Of a stretch of DNA of 64,000 nt, positions 40,641-48,674 are shown piece by piece. Position numbers and translations under genes: made by a program. Within the stretch, counting starts at the first letter, position 1. Every line of letters starts with the position of its first letter. This DNA is from JBCCGI01 sp039029355 (GTDB lineage Bacteria > Planctomycetota > UBA1135 > GCA-002686595), in the NCBI GenBank assembly GCA_039029355.1, contig JBCCGI010000001.1, forward strand, positions 223,258 through 287,257. Direction: 5' to 3'. The notes under the pieces are model-generated. The model made no database searches, was not told the DNA's origin, and was given only the letters and a program-made list of their open reading frames with translations.

Positions 40641-41834
40641 TTACGTCGCGCGGGACGAGTCCATTCGCCGTTCGATCCAGGAACCGATCTCCGCGGCGCA
40701 GGTGGCGGGGTCCGACGTGTCGAAGCGCGCGTCGTAGGTGCGGCCCTTTTCGGAATGGGCGTAGAGCGGGTCGTAGTAGCGCTCCAGGAGCGTCTCCACC
40801 AGCTCGCGCTCGTCGCCCTGGGAGAGCAGCGCGCACAGCCGACCGTCCCACTGCCGCGGGCCGAGGCGCTGCTCGATGAACGGCAGCTGCCGCAGCAGCT
40901 CGGCGCGGTTGTCGTCGTGGGCGAGGTAGTCCTCGATCAGCACGTCGATGCGGCGGTCGAGCGGTGCGTCGAGCTTCAGGTTGACGCCTGCGCCCAGCGC
41001 GGACCAAACCCGCGGCGGCAGGATCGCGTCGCCGACCTTGCGGCTCTCGCCCTCGAACACGCAGGGACCGTCGAAGCCGGCCGCGAAGCGTGAAGCGAGC
41101 CGCGTCTCGAAGGCCTTCTGCGTGCACGGCGCGAGGCCGACCATCCCCAGGATCGAGCTGCGGTGGCCGGCGAGGCCCTCGAGGTCGACCGTCCAGCCCG
41201 GGCGCTGGCGCTCGAGCTCGCGCAGCACGAGCGTCTTGCCGACGCCGGTGAAGCCGCGCAGCACGAAGGTCGGCGGCGCCTGCCAGCGGTCGAGCTCAGC
41301 ACGCACGTGCGCGCGCCAGCCCTTGTAGCCGCCTTCGAGCCCGGTGGCGCGCTCGAGGCCGAGCCCGCGCAGGAGCGCGATCACGCTGCGCGAGCGTAGG
41401 CCGCCGCGCCAGCAGTGCAGCACGAGCGTGCCGGACTCCAGCTCGCCCTCCCGGGGCCGCGGCACGAGACCGCCCTCGAGGCGTCGGATGCCGCCGGCGG
41501 TCATCTCTTCGACGCGCGCCGCGAGGTCGACGGTCGGGACCTCCCAGCCCGCCGCCGCGGCGATGGCGCCGACCAGCTCGCCGACGCGGGCGCGGGTCAC
41601 GCGGCGGCCCTCGTCGAAGGCGGCCGCGGGCGACTCCTTGGCGTACAGCGTCCCGATCACCGCGCGCTCGACGTCGTCGAAGAGCGGCACGTTGCGCGCA
41701 CCCGGCAGGTGGTCCTCGGCGAACTCCGAGGGGCTGCGCAGGTCCACGACGCGTGCGTCGCCGCGCTGGAGGGCGCGCGAGAGCGCGTCGGCGCGCACCG
41801 TCGGCACCGGCGTTTGGGTCTGCAGCTCGGCCAT
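40641..41834 (-). CDS. mnmH: tRNA 2-selenouridine synthase
   Basis: 397 residues from the ATG at 41834. The N-terminal rhodanese domain has DLRSPSEFAEDHLPGARNVP and the catalytic Cys in LVLHCWRGGLRSRS. A P-loop domain follows with LRGFTGVGKTLVL and the conserved LEGLAGHRSSILGM. MnmH (SelU) replaces sulfur by selenium at U34 of tRNA-Lys, -Glu and -Gln through a geranylated intermediate. Presence implies a selenophosphate synthetase (SelD) elsewhere in the genome; none is in the window. Confidence 0.93.
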   Translation of the reverse strand: MAELQTQTPVPTVRADALSRALQRGDARVVDLRSPSEFAEDHLPGARNVPLFDDVERAVIGTLYAKESPAAAFDEGRRVTRARVGELVGAIAAAAGWEVPTVDLAARVEEMTAGGIRRLEGGLVPRPREGELESGTLVLHCWRGGLRSRSVIALLRGLGLERATGLEGGYKGWRAHVRAELDRWQAPPTFVLRGFTGVGKTLVLRELERQRPGWTVDLEGLAGHRSSILGMVGLAPCTQKAFETRLASRFAAGFDGPCVFEGESRKVGDAILPPRVWSALGAGVNLKLDAPLDRRIDVLIEDYLAHDDNRAELLRQLPFIEQRLGPRQWDGRLCALLSQGDERELVETLLERYYDPLYAHSEKGRTYDARFDTSDPATCAAEIGSWIERRMDSSRAT

Positions 41835-41892
41835 GGCGACCCGACAGTCTAGCGACCCGGGCCGCGGGCGGGGCGGGCGCCCTCTCCCGGGG

Positions 41893-43017
41893 TCAGCGCG
41901 GGCGGCGTGGCGTGTCGGGCTCGTCGTCCCGGTTGCCCTCGTCGCGCCGGTGCCGCGAGCCGCGGCCCCAGCCGCGCTTCTTGTCGCGTCCGCCGCGGTC
42001 TCGGTCGCCGGAGCGCGCCGGAACACCGAGCTCGCGCTCGCGCGAGCGGATCGCCTCCTCGACGCCGCGTTCGAAGTCCTTGCCGGTCAGACCGCGCAGG
42101 CGCTCGACCTCGTCCGGGCCGAGCAGCTCCTGCTCGCCGATGAACCGCAGCACGCGCTCGCGGACGCGCTCCTGGATCCGCGCGCGGCGCTCCGAACGCG
42201 AGAGCTCCGAGTACTCGAGCCGATCCTCCATCCGCGGCTTGGCCACGCGCCGCAGGTCGTGGAGCTGCTCCCACGCCCGCCGCATCTCGGGCCCCAGGCC
42301 GAAGCCCGCGTCCTTGTCGTCACAGCGCGAGTAGTGCTGCGGCGGCTCGTGGTCGCGCCAGCGGCGGAAGAACTCGCGGTGGGCCAGGCCCTGCCAGCTC
42401 CGGTACTCGTTCTCGCTCACGCCCGGCGGCGGCCCGAGCTGCGCGACGACCCGATCGATGCGCTCGCGGCTCCAGAGCAGCGCGCGCTCCTCGAGTGCCT
42501 CGCGCGCCAGGCCCTTCAGCCCGGCGAGCTCGCCCGAGCCCTTGCCGAGCTCCTTGCCAAGCCGCTCGACGTCGCGCACGCGCACCGGTCGCTGGTCGCG
42601 CAGCAGCCGGTCGACCAAGAGCGGCCGGCGGTGCGCCGGCGCGTCCTCGATCTCGGCCAGGCGCTCGGGGGGCAGCTTGCCGCGGCGGCGGCGGCCCTCG
42701 GCGCGCAGGTTCTCCTTGAGCTCCTCGCGGACGAGCGCGTCGCGCTCGCGCGGGCCCAGATCCTCCATCTCGCGCCGCGCCTGCTCGGGCAACGCGTCGT
42801 GCAGCTCCTCCTCGAGGTTCTTGAGCTTGCGCGCGCGCTCCTCCAGCACCTCGCGCGCCTCGGGCGGCAGCTTCTTCAGCTGCTCGAAGCGCCGGCGCAG
42901 CACCTCGCGCTCCTCGGAGGACTTCTGCTCCCAGCGTTCTTGTATGCCGCCCTTGCCTTGCGCCGCGGCGCAGGGGACGAGGCACAGGAGCGCGATCGCC
43001 GCGACGAGGAGGCGCAT
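41893..43017 (-). CDS. Exported coiled-coil protein, DUF3106-like
   Basis: 374 residues. The ATG at 43017 overlaps the anti-sigma stop (TGATG) and starts a signal peptide (MRLLVAAIALLCLVPCAAA). Residues 25-130 are charged helices of the W/R-rich DUF3106 type (IQERWEQKSSEEREVLRRRF, LKKLPPEAREVLEERARKL). The rest is helical and highly charged, ending in a Arg/Gly/Asp-rich tail. DUF3106-type proteins often sit behind ECF sigma/anti-sigma pairs, as here. Periplasmic; perhaps a signal or chaperone component of the sigma module, but function is unproven. Confidence 0.7.
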   Translation of the reverse strand: MRLLVAAIALLCLVPCAAAQGKGGIQERWEQKSSEEREVLRRRFEQLKKLPPEAREVLEERARKLKNLEEELHDALPEQARREMEDLGPRERDALVREELKENLRAEGRRRRGKLPPERLAEIEDAPAHRRPLLVDRLLRDQRPVRVRDVERLGKELGKGSGELAGLKGLAREALEERALLWSRERIDRVVAQLGPPPGVSENEYRSWQGLAHREFFRRWRDHEPPQHYSRCDDKDAGFGLGPEMRRAWEQLHDLRRVAKPRMEDRLEYSELSRSERRARIQERVRERVLRFIGEQELLGPDEVERLRGLTGKDFERGVEEAIRSRERELGVPARSGDRDRGGRDKKRGWGRGSRHRRDEGNRDDEPDTPRRPR

Positions 43018-43832
43018 CAGCGCGTCTCCTCCTCGAGCTCGTCGTACCGCTCCTCGTCGTCGCGGAGGTCGAGCAACTCGTCGGCGAGCGGATCGAGCGA
43101 GGCCAGCAGCACGTCGACGTCCTCGTCGAAGAGCAGGTCCCAGCGCTCGAGCACTTCGAGCGAGGCCAGCAGCTCCTCGTCCTCGCCTTCGGGCGCGGTC
43201 TCGGGGCCCGGCTCGGGCCGCGGCTCCGGCTCTTGGGAGGCGTCCGCGACGTTGGGGGACACCTCGACGCCTTCGCCGCCGTCGGACGGCCGCAGCGCGC
43301 GCCAGCCGAAGAACGCCAGCACCAGCGCGGCGGCCGCCGCCGCCGACCACGGCGCCACACCGCCGCGCAGCAGCGCGAAGCGCGGCGCCGGCCGGCGCTC
43401 GGCGGCGAGGCCGGCGAGCACCCCATCGGCCAAGCCCGCCGGAGGCACCGGCGCGGGCACGCGGTCCAAGAGCGCATCGAGCCGCGCCAGCTCGGCGCTT
43501 CGGTTCCGGGCGGGAGCGAGGCCCGCGAGCACGCTGTTGGCCAGCCCGGGGTCGACGTCGATGTCGTTCAGGTCGAGCAACCCGTCGAGCGCGGCTTCGC
43601 GCTCCTGGGCGAGCCGGGCGAGCAGCCGCTGGGTCAGGCCATCGGGCAGCCGCGGCTCGGGCAGCGAGGCGAGCAGCGCCTCGAGCGCCTCCTCGGCATC
43701 CAGCAGCGAGCGGCACGACGCGCAGCCCAGCAGGTGCTCGTGCCACGCGAGCTCGCGCAGCCGCTCGACGTGCGCTTGCCCCAGCAGCGACTCGGCCAGC
43801 CACTCGCGGAACTCGGCACAGGAGGGGTTCAT
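43017..43832 (-). CDS. Membrane-bound zinc-type anti-sigma factor
   Basis: 271 residues from the ATG at 43832 (ATGA overlap with the sigma gene). EHLLGCASCRSLL carries HxxxCxxC (H33, C37, C40). One transmembrane helix spans about 162-178 (WSAAAAAALVLAFFGW), followed by an acidic external tail of about 90 residues. Three similar segments precede the helix (LPDGLTQRLLARL, DPGLANSVLAGLA, PPAGLADGVLAGLA), like the three in the other anti-sigma factor of this window. Expected to bind the ECF factor encoded upstream. Confidence 0.82.
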   Translation of the reverse strand: MNPSCAEFREWLAESLLGQAHVERLRELAWHEHLLGCASCRSLLDAEEALEALLASLPEPRLPDGLTQRLLARLAQEREAALDGLLDLNDIDVDPGLANSVLAGLAPARNRSAELARLDALLDRVPAPVPPAGLADGVLAGLAAERRPAPRFALLRGGVAPWSAAAAAALVLAFFGWRALRPSDGGEGVEVSPNVADASQEPEPRPEPGPETAPEGEDEELLASLEVLERWDLLFDEDVDVLLASLDPLADELLDLRDDEERYDELEEETR

Positions 43833-44452
43833 GCCGCGTCCTCCTGCAGGAAGGGCCGCAGCGTCTCGCGCAGGGTCTCCCGCGCGCGGTGGACCAGCGA
43901 CTTGATCGCCTTCTCGCTCGAGTCCATGACGCGGGCGATCTCGGCGTAGGGCAGCTCCTCGTACTTGGCGAGCACGAGCGCCAGGCGCTGCTTCTCGGGG
44001 AGCGCCGCGATCGCGCGGCGGACGGCGGACACCGCGTCCTCGCGCTCCAGGCCCGACGAGGGGTCGGGCGCCTGCTCGTCCTCGACCGAGTAGGCGCCGG
44101 CAGCCTCGCTCGCGCCGGAGGGCCCCTCCAGGGAGACCTCCTGGCGCCGCGCCCGGCGGTCCTTCTCGTTGACGCAGATGTTGAACACGATGCGGTAGAG
44201 CCAGGTCGAGAAGCGCGCGGTCGGCTGGTAGCGGTCGCGGGCCCGGATCACGCGCAGGAAGACCTCCTGCACCAGATCCTCGCGCGCGGCCACCGGGCCG
44301 AGGAAGCGCGTGAGCAGAGCGTAGACCTGAGCCGAGTAGGCCACCACCAGCTCGTCGAAGGCGGCCTCGTTCCCCGCCTGGTAGGCGAGCATGACGCGGA
44401 CGCCGGCGTCGTCGGAGGGTTCGGTCTGGGGCGTTTGGTCGGGAGAGCTCAT
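43829..44452 (-). CDS. RNA polymerase ECF sigma factor
   Basis: 207 residues from the ATG at 44452. Region 2: AFDELVVAYSAQVYALLTRF, AAREDLVQEVFLRVIRARDR, ARFSTWLYRIVFNICVNEKDR. Region 4: LPEKQRLALVLAKYEELPYAE and the HTH ARVMDSSEKAIKSLVHRARE. First gene of an operon with an anti-sigma factor and a DUF3106-like exported protein, behind a GGAACC-N16 promoter candidate at 44475-44500. Confidence 0.92.
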   Translation of the reverse strand: MSSPDQTPQTEPSDDAGVRVMLAYQAGNEAAFDELVVAYSAQVYALLTRFLGPVAAREDLVQEVFLRVIRARDRYQPTARFSTWLYRIVFNICVNEKDRRARRQEVSLEGPSGASEAAGAYSVEDEQAPDPSSGLEREDAVSAVRRAIAALPEKQRLALVLAKYEELPYAEIARVMDSSEKAIKSLVHRARETLRETLRPFLQEDAA

Positions 44453-44474
44453 CGCAGGCCTGGCCAGCGGGGTT

Positions 44475-44500
44475 CAACCGCCGGGGGCGCGTGGGGTTCC
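44475..44500 (-). promoter_or_regulatory. Candidate ECF-type autoregulatory promoter
   Basis: Minus strand GGAACC (44500-44495), 16 bases, then GTTG (44478-44475), 22 bases before the sigma ATG. It has the same -35 and spacer as the element before the other ECF operon (7495-7520), with a different -10. Confidence 0.5.
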
Positions 44501-44564
44501 GCGGCGGCGGCAGGCCTTTTTTTCGGTCCGCTCCGGCCGCCGAGAAGACGCCAAAACGCCGATT

Positions 44565-45827
44565 CTAGCGGTCCTCGTCCGGCCCGAGCGCGCCCCGCAG
44601 CCAGCGCAGGCGCGCCAGCGGCCGGACGACGGCCACCGGCCGGCCCAGGAGGCGCTCGGACTTCACCGGCCCGATGACGCGCGAGTCGTTGCTGCGGCCC
44701 GAGTTGTCGCCCAGCAGGAAGTACTCATCGGGCCCCAGGCGCAGGACCTCCTCGACGCCGTACTGGCAGAGCGGTGAGTCGGGGCCGTGCTCGCGCGCCG
44801 ACGTGTAGTAGAGGTCGCGCAGTACCTGCACCGCGCGGAAGCCGGCGCGGCAGGCATCGCCGCCGAAGGCCACGCGGTAGCCGGCGCTCCGGCGCCCGAC
44901 GTCGGTCAGGCCGGCGTGCGGCTCGTTGCCCTGGTAGCTGACCGCGAGCTCGACCCCGAGGCCCGGCAGCTCGAAGCTCAGGTGGTTGTCGACGTTCCGG
45001 AACGACACCGCGTGCCAGGCGTCGAGCGGGAAGTCGAGCTCTTGGCGGGCGACGACCTCGATGCGCTTGCGCGGATTCTCCGGCTCGCGCAGCGAGGCCG
45101 AGCTGTAGCGCAGGATGGTCGCGTAGGCCTTGCCGTCGGGCTCGGACTCGACGCGCGCCTCGAAAGTGTCGCCCTCCTCGACCAGACGAAAGCGCAGCGC
45201 GCCGCCGTAGTCCTCAAGCCGCACTTCGCAGCGCAGGATGGCGTCGTTGACCTCGAAGCGCCCGACGATGCGGCGGTGGTCCGGCGACAGGTAGTCGTCC
45301 CGCAGCGGCTTGTGGAACAGCATCATCCCGGCGTCCGAGCCCGGCCGGCGGTCGCACACGTCGACGAACCAGGCGCCGTCGGACGAGCTCCACGGGCCGT
45401 CCGGGTCGTCGTCGAAGAAGAAGAAGTCGCGCACGTCGAGAAAGGCGTCGTCGAACACCGGGATCGGCGCGGGGCGCGGCGCGTCCGGGCCGAGGCGTTC
45501 GCCGTTCACGATCAGGTCGCCGGCGGAGACCCCGATCGACTCGTTCGGCAGCGCGCCGACCCGCTTCACCATCGGCGCGTGCTCGGGCGAGCGCCGGAAC
45601 ACGACCAGGTCGAAGCGCTCCAGGGCGTTCGAGGCGCCGGGAGCGCCGATGCCTCCGAAGCGCACCAGGACGTGCTCGTCGGTGTAGACCTCGTCCCCGC
45701 CGAAGATGGTCGGCTGCATCGAGACCGAGACGACGCGGTAGACGTCGCCGAGGAACGACCTCGCCACGACGAGCGCGAGAACGAGGCCCGCCAGCGCCCA
45801 CGCGACTCGCTGGAGAAGGGTCCGCAC
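44565..45827 (-). CDS. lepB: Signal peptidase I with a large insertion
   Basis: 420 residues from the GTG at 45827 (AAAGGAGG just upstream, spacing short). An N-terminal transmembrane helix (about 5-22) is followed by VVSVSMQPTIFGGDE with nucleophile S36, VVFRRSPEHAPMVKRVGALP with general base K88, and box E GDNSGRSNDSRVIGPV from 373. Between boxes D and E lies an insertion of roughly 240 residues that is beta-rich (NVDNHLSFELPGLGVELAVSY), looking like a concanavalin-type fold. Typical enzymes are 180-320 residues. It removes signal peptides from exported proteins. Its stop is 112 bases before the ECF gene. Confidence 0.88.
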   Translation of the reverse strand: MRTLLQRVAWALAGLVLALVVARSFLGDVYRVVSVSMQPTIFGGDEVYTDEHVLVRFGGIGAPGASNALERFDLVVFRRSPEHAPMVKRVGALPNESIGVSAGDLIVNGERLGPDAPRPAPIPVFDDAFLDVRDFFFFDDDPDGPWSSSDGAWFVDVCDRRPGSDAGMMLFHKPLRDDYLSPDHRRIVGRFEVNDAILRCEVRLEDYGGALRFRLVEEGDTFEARVESEPDGKAYATILRYSSASLREPENPRKRIEVVARQELDFPLDAWHAVSFRNVDNHLSFELPGLGVELAVSYQGNEPHAGLTDVGRRSAGYRVAFGGDACRAGFRAVQVLRDLYYTSAREHGPDSPLCQYGVEEVLRLGPDEYFLLGDNSGRSNDSRVIGPVKSERLLGRPVAVVRPLARLRWLRGALGPDEDR

Positions 45828-45847
45828 GGCCTCCTTTGGTAAGCGGT

Positions 45848-47218
45848 CTAGGCGCTGATCTCCAGCATCAGGTGCGCAACGCCTACGAAGATGGCCGCGC
45901 CGGAGATGTCGCTCAGGGTGATGAGAAAGGGTCCGGCCACGATGGCGGGGTCGATCCCGACCCGGCGGCAGGAGATCGGGACCAGGCAGCCCAGGATGGC
46001 GGCCCAGGTCACGGCGACGGTGATCGCGCCGCCGACGGCCGAGCCGAGATCGCCATCGGCCTCCAGGAAGGTGGCGAAGACGCTCGTCACGATTCCGCAC
46101 ACCACACCGATCAGGAGGCCGGTCAGTACCTCGGCGCCCACGACCGACGCCTCGCGCTCGGGCTGCACCTCGCCGGTGGCGAAGGCGCGCACCAGGATGG
46201 TCGACGACTGGATGCCGACGTTGCCGGCGAGGCCGATGATGATCGGCAGGTAGCGGAGCACGTCGGCGCTCTCGCTGGCGCCGGGCAACGCCAGCGCCAG
46301 GATGCGCGCGGTGACCACGCCGCCGAGCACGGTGAGCCCCATCAGCGGCAGCCGGTGGCGCACGCGCTTCCAGATCGGCAGGCGCGTCTGCTCCTCGGTG
46401 CCGGTCGTGCCCGTGCCGACCAGGCGCCGGATGTCCTCCTCGGCCTCCTCCTCGAGCACGTCGGTGACGTCGTCGGCCGAGATGACGCCGACCAGCCGGC
46501 CCGCGCCGTCCACCACGGGGACCGCGCCGACCGAGTACTTGAGCACCTGGTGCGCTACGTCCTCCTGGTCGTCGTCGACGCGCGCGACGACCAGCTCGGT
46601 GTCCATCGCCTCGTCGATGTTCGTGTGGATGCCGCTCGTCAGGAGGTCGCGGTCGGACATGAAGCCGACCGGGCGACCGGCCTCGTCGACGACGAAGACG
46701 CCCAGCTCCTCTTCGCCCGCGGGGCCCTCCTCGGACTTGATCTCCTTGATCGCGTCGCCGATGCGCGTGCCGGCGGACACGGCGACGAAGTCCTTGGTCA
46801 TGATGCCGCCCGCGGTGTCCGGCTCGTAGCCGGCCAGCTCACGCAGGCCCTGGGCGCGCTCGAAGTCGACCTTGCGCAGCACCTCCTCGGTGGCCGCGTC
46901 CTCGGCCAGGGCGAGGATGTCGACGACCTCGTCCGCCGGGAGCAGCTCGACGTACTCGACCAGCCGCACGGTCGGGATGCGGGCGAGCAGGAACTCGCGC
47001 AGCGGGTCCGAGGCGTACTCGAGCACCTCCGCCCCGCCCTCGGTGTCGAGCGCCTGGAACGTGCGCCAGCCGTCGTCCTCGTCCAGCTCGAGCAGCCACT
47101 CGGCGAGGTCCGCGGGGTGCGCCTCGGACACGAAGGCGGTCAGCGCCTCCGGCCCGCGCCCGAGCACGTCTTCGAGATCCCTCAGCTCCAGCTTGCGATC
47201 GGCGTCCTTGCGCATCAC
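45848..47218 (-). CDS. mgtE: Magnesium transporter MgtE
   Basis: 456 residues from the ATG at 47218. The N-terminal MgtE_N superhelix (DLEDVLGRGPEALTAFVSEAHPADLAEWL), two CBS domains (about 137-260, TAGGIMTKDFVAVSAGTRIG and VPVVDGAGRLVGVISADD) and a transmembrane part of about five helices (RLPLMGLTVLGGVVTARIL, PIIIGLAGNVGIQSSTILVR) are in the usual order. GNVGIQSSTI is the pore signature. Imports magnesium, gated by magnesium bound to the cytoplasmic domains. It overlaps the aspartokinase gene by 4 bases. Confidence 0.94.
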   Translation of the reverse strand: MMRKDADRKLELRDLEDVLGRGPEALTAFVSEAHPADLAEWLLELDEDDGWRTFQALDTEGGAEVLEYASDPLREFLLARIPTVRLVEYVELLPADEVVDILALAEDAATEEVLRKVDFERAQGLRELAGYEPDTAGGIMTKDFVAVSAGTRIGDAIKEIKSEEGPAGEEELGVFVVDEAGRPVGFMSDRDLLTSGIHTNIDEAMDTELVVARVDDDQEDVAHQVLKYSVGAVPVVDGAGRLVGVISADDVTDVLEEEAEEDIRRLVGTGTTGTEEQTRLPIWKRVRHRLPLMGLTVLGGVVTARILALALPGASESADVLRYLPIIIGLAGNVGIQSSTILVRAFATGEVQPEREASVVGAEVLTGLLIGVVCGIVTSVFATFLEADGDLGSAVGGAITVAVTWAAILGCLVPISCRRVGIDPAIVAGPFLITLSDISGAAIFVGVAHLMLEISA

Positions 47219-48570
47219 CCGCTCCGGCGGCGGCGGATGCTACCTGGATCCCGCCCGCCACGGAGGGCGAATGCGTCGTGAACGAGCCGGAGCGCCGAGG
47301 ACAGCTCCTTCGAAGGCGTCAGGAAGAGCCGGCTGAGCGGGCCGTCGCCGGCCGGGAGCGAGCGCGCGGTCAGGCCGGCGCCGCGGCAGAGCTCGACCAC
47401 CTCGGCCACCACCGCCGGGTCGTCGCCGAGCGCGGGCCCCACCAGCGCGAAGCTCGCTAGGCCGCGCTCTACCCGTCCCTCGCCCACGACCCGCTCCAGC
47501 GCGGTCGAAGTCCCGGGCTCGGGATCGGGCAGCAGCAGCACGGCCTCGGCGCCGGGGACGGCGAAGAGGAAGGGGTCGAGGCCCGCCTCGCGGCAGGCGG
47601 CGTGGAGGCGGGTCATCTGCTCGCCCGGATCGCGTCCCAGGTCGACCCGATGGGTCACGAGGGCGACGGCCCGTCGATGGGCCAGCGCGTAGGCCTTGCC
47701 GGCGTCGCCCTCGGCGATGCAGGTGCCCGGCGACGCCCCCTCGGCCACGCTGCGGACCAGGATCGGGATTCCGCCTCGACGCGCGGGCTCGAGCGCGGCG
47801 GGGTGCAGGACCTCAGCCCCGTGCAGGGCCAGCTCGGCGGCGATGCGGGGATCGAGCCGCTCGAGGCGCCGCGCGCTGGGAACCACGCTCGGATCCGCGC
47901 TGAACACGCCGTCGACGGTCTTCCAGAGGTGGACCTCCTCGGCTCCGACCGCCTCGCCGATCCAGACCGCCGACAGGTCCGAGCCGCTGCGGCCGAGCGT
48001 GGTCACGTGACCCTCGGCGTCGAGCGCGATGAAGCCGGTGACGACCGGCACGCCGGGGACGGCGAGCACGGCCTCGCGCACGCGCTCACGGGCGCCCTCC
48101 AGCGGCACGGTGAGCCCGCTGCGGGTCTCGCTCAGGAGCCCCAGGTCGAAGGCGTCGACCGGCGTGGCGGGCACCCCGGCCTGGCGCAGGCCGGCGGCGA
48201 CGACGCGGGCGCTCATCCGCTCGCCGAACGACAGCACGAAGTCGCGTCGCCGGCGGTCGAGGTGCCCCTCGGCCTGCACCGCCCGCAGCACCGTCTGCAG
48301 CTGGGCCAGGTGGCGATCGAGCAGCTCCGGGGGCAGGTCGAGCTGGCGGAGCAGCGAGCGGTGCCGCACCCGCAGCGCCCCCGCGTCGAGATCGCCCGCG
48401 GCGGCGGCCTCGGCGGTGCGCCCCAGCAGTTGCGTCACGCCGGCGTGGGCGCTGACGACCACCAGCGGGGCCTCGCCGCCGTGCCGGCGCACGACCTCGG
48501 CGGCGCGCCGGACCGCCGGTCCGTCCCGCAGGGCCGTGCCTCCGAACTTCAGGACCCGAACGCCACTCAC
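47215..48570 (-). CDS. lysC: Aspartate kinase
   Basis: 451 residues. The GTG at 48570 starts VSGVRVLKFGGTALRDG, the kinase N-terminal motif; frames upstream of it are not conserved. VVVSAHAGVTQLL, FVLSFGERMSARVVAAGL, TTLGRSGSDLSAVWIGEAVGAEEVHLWKTVDGVFSADP and AELALHGAEVLHPAAL are aspartokinase motifs. Two degenerate ACT-like regions follow (ALVTHRVDL, LASFALVGPALGDDPAVVAEV). It phosphorylates aspartate at the head of the Lys/Thr/Met pathway. Divergent from the LeuA-like synthase, co-transcribed with mgtE. Confidence 0.9.
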   Translation of the reverse strand: MSGVRVLKFGGTALRDGPAVRRAAEVVRRHGGEAPLVVVSAHAGVTQLLGRTAEAAAAGDLDAGALRVRHRSLLRQLDLPPELLDRHLAQLQTVLRAVQAEGHLDRRRRDFVLSFGERMSARVVAAGLRQAGVPATPVDAFDLGLLSETRSGLTVPLEGARERVREAVLAVPGVPVVTGFIALDAEGHVTTLGRSGSDLSAVWIGEAVGAEEVHLWKTVDGVFSADPSVVPSARRLERLDPRIAAELALHGAEVLHPAALEPARRGGIPILVRSVAEGASPGTCIAEGDAGKAYALAHRRAVALVTHRVDLGRDPGEQMTRLHAACREAGLDPFLFAVPGAEAVLLLPDPEPGTSTALERVVGEGRVERGLASFALVGPALGDDPAVVAEVVELCRGAGLTARSLPAGDGPLSRLFLTPSKELSSALRLVHDAFALRGGRDPGSIRRRRSG

Positions 48571-48625
48571 AGTCCCAGGATAGCTGCCCGGGAAGGCGGG
48601 ACTACGGCGGAACCGCGGCTCCCGA

Positions 48626-48631
48626 TACAAT
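48626..48631 (+). promoter_or_regulatory. -10-like element of the LeuA-like gene
   Basis: TACAAT at 48626-48631 is close to the sigma-70 -10 consensus. Transcription would begin near 48638, so the ATG at 48675 is preferred over an in-frame ATG at 48630 that would overlap this element. A matching -35 is not clear. Confidence 0.4.
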
Positions 48632-48674
48632 GAGGCGTCCCCCTTTGCCCGCGAGGACCGAGCTACCTGCAAAC

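Noticed and set aside
43017..44477. 486-codon frame joining sigma and anti-sigma regions
   Set aside because: Only its C-terminal 271 codons are the anti-sigma gene; the part over the sigma gene is a shadow of the better-supported frame.
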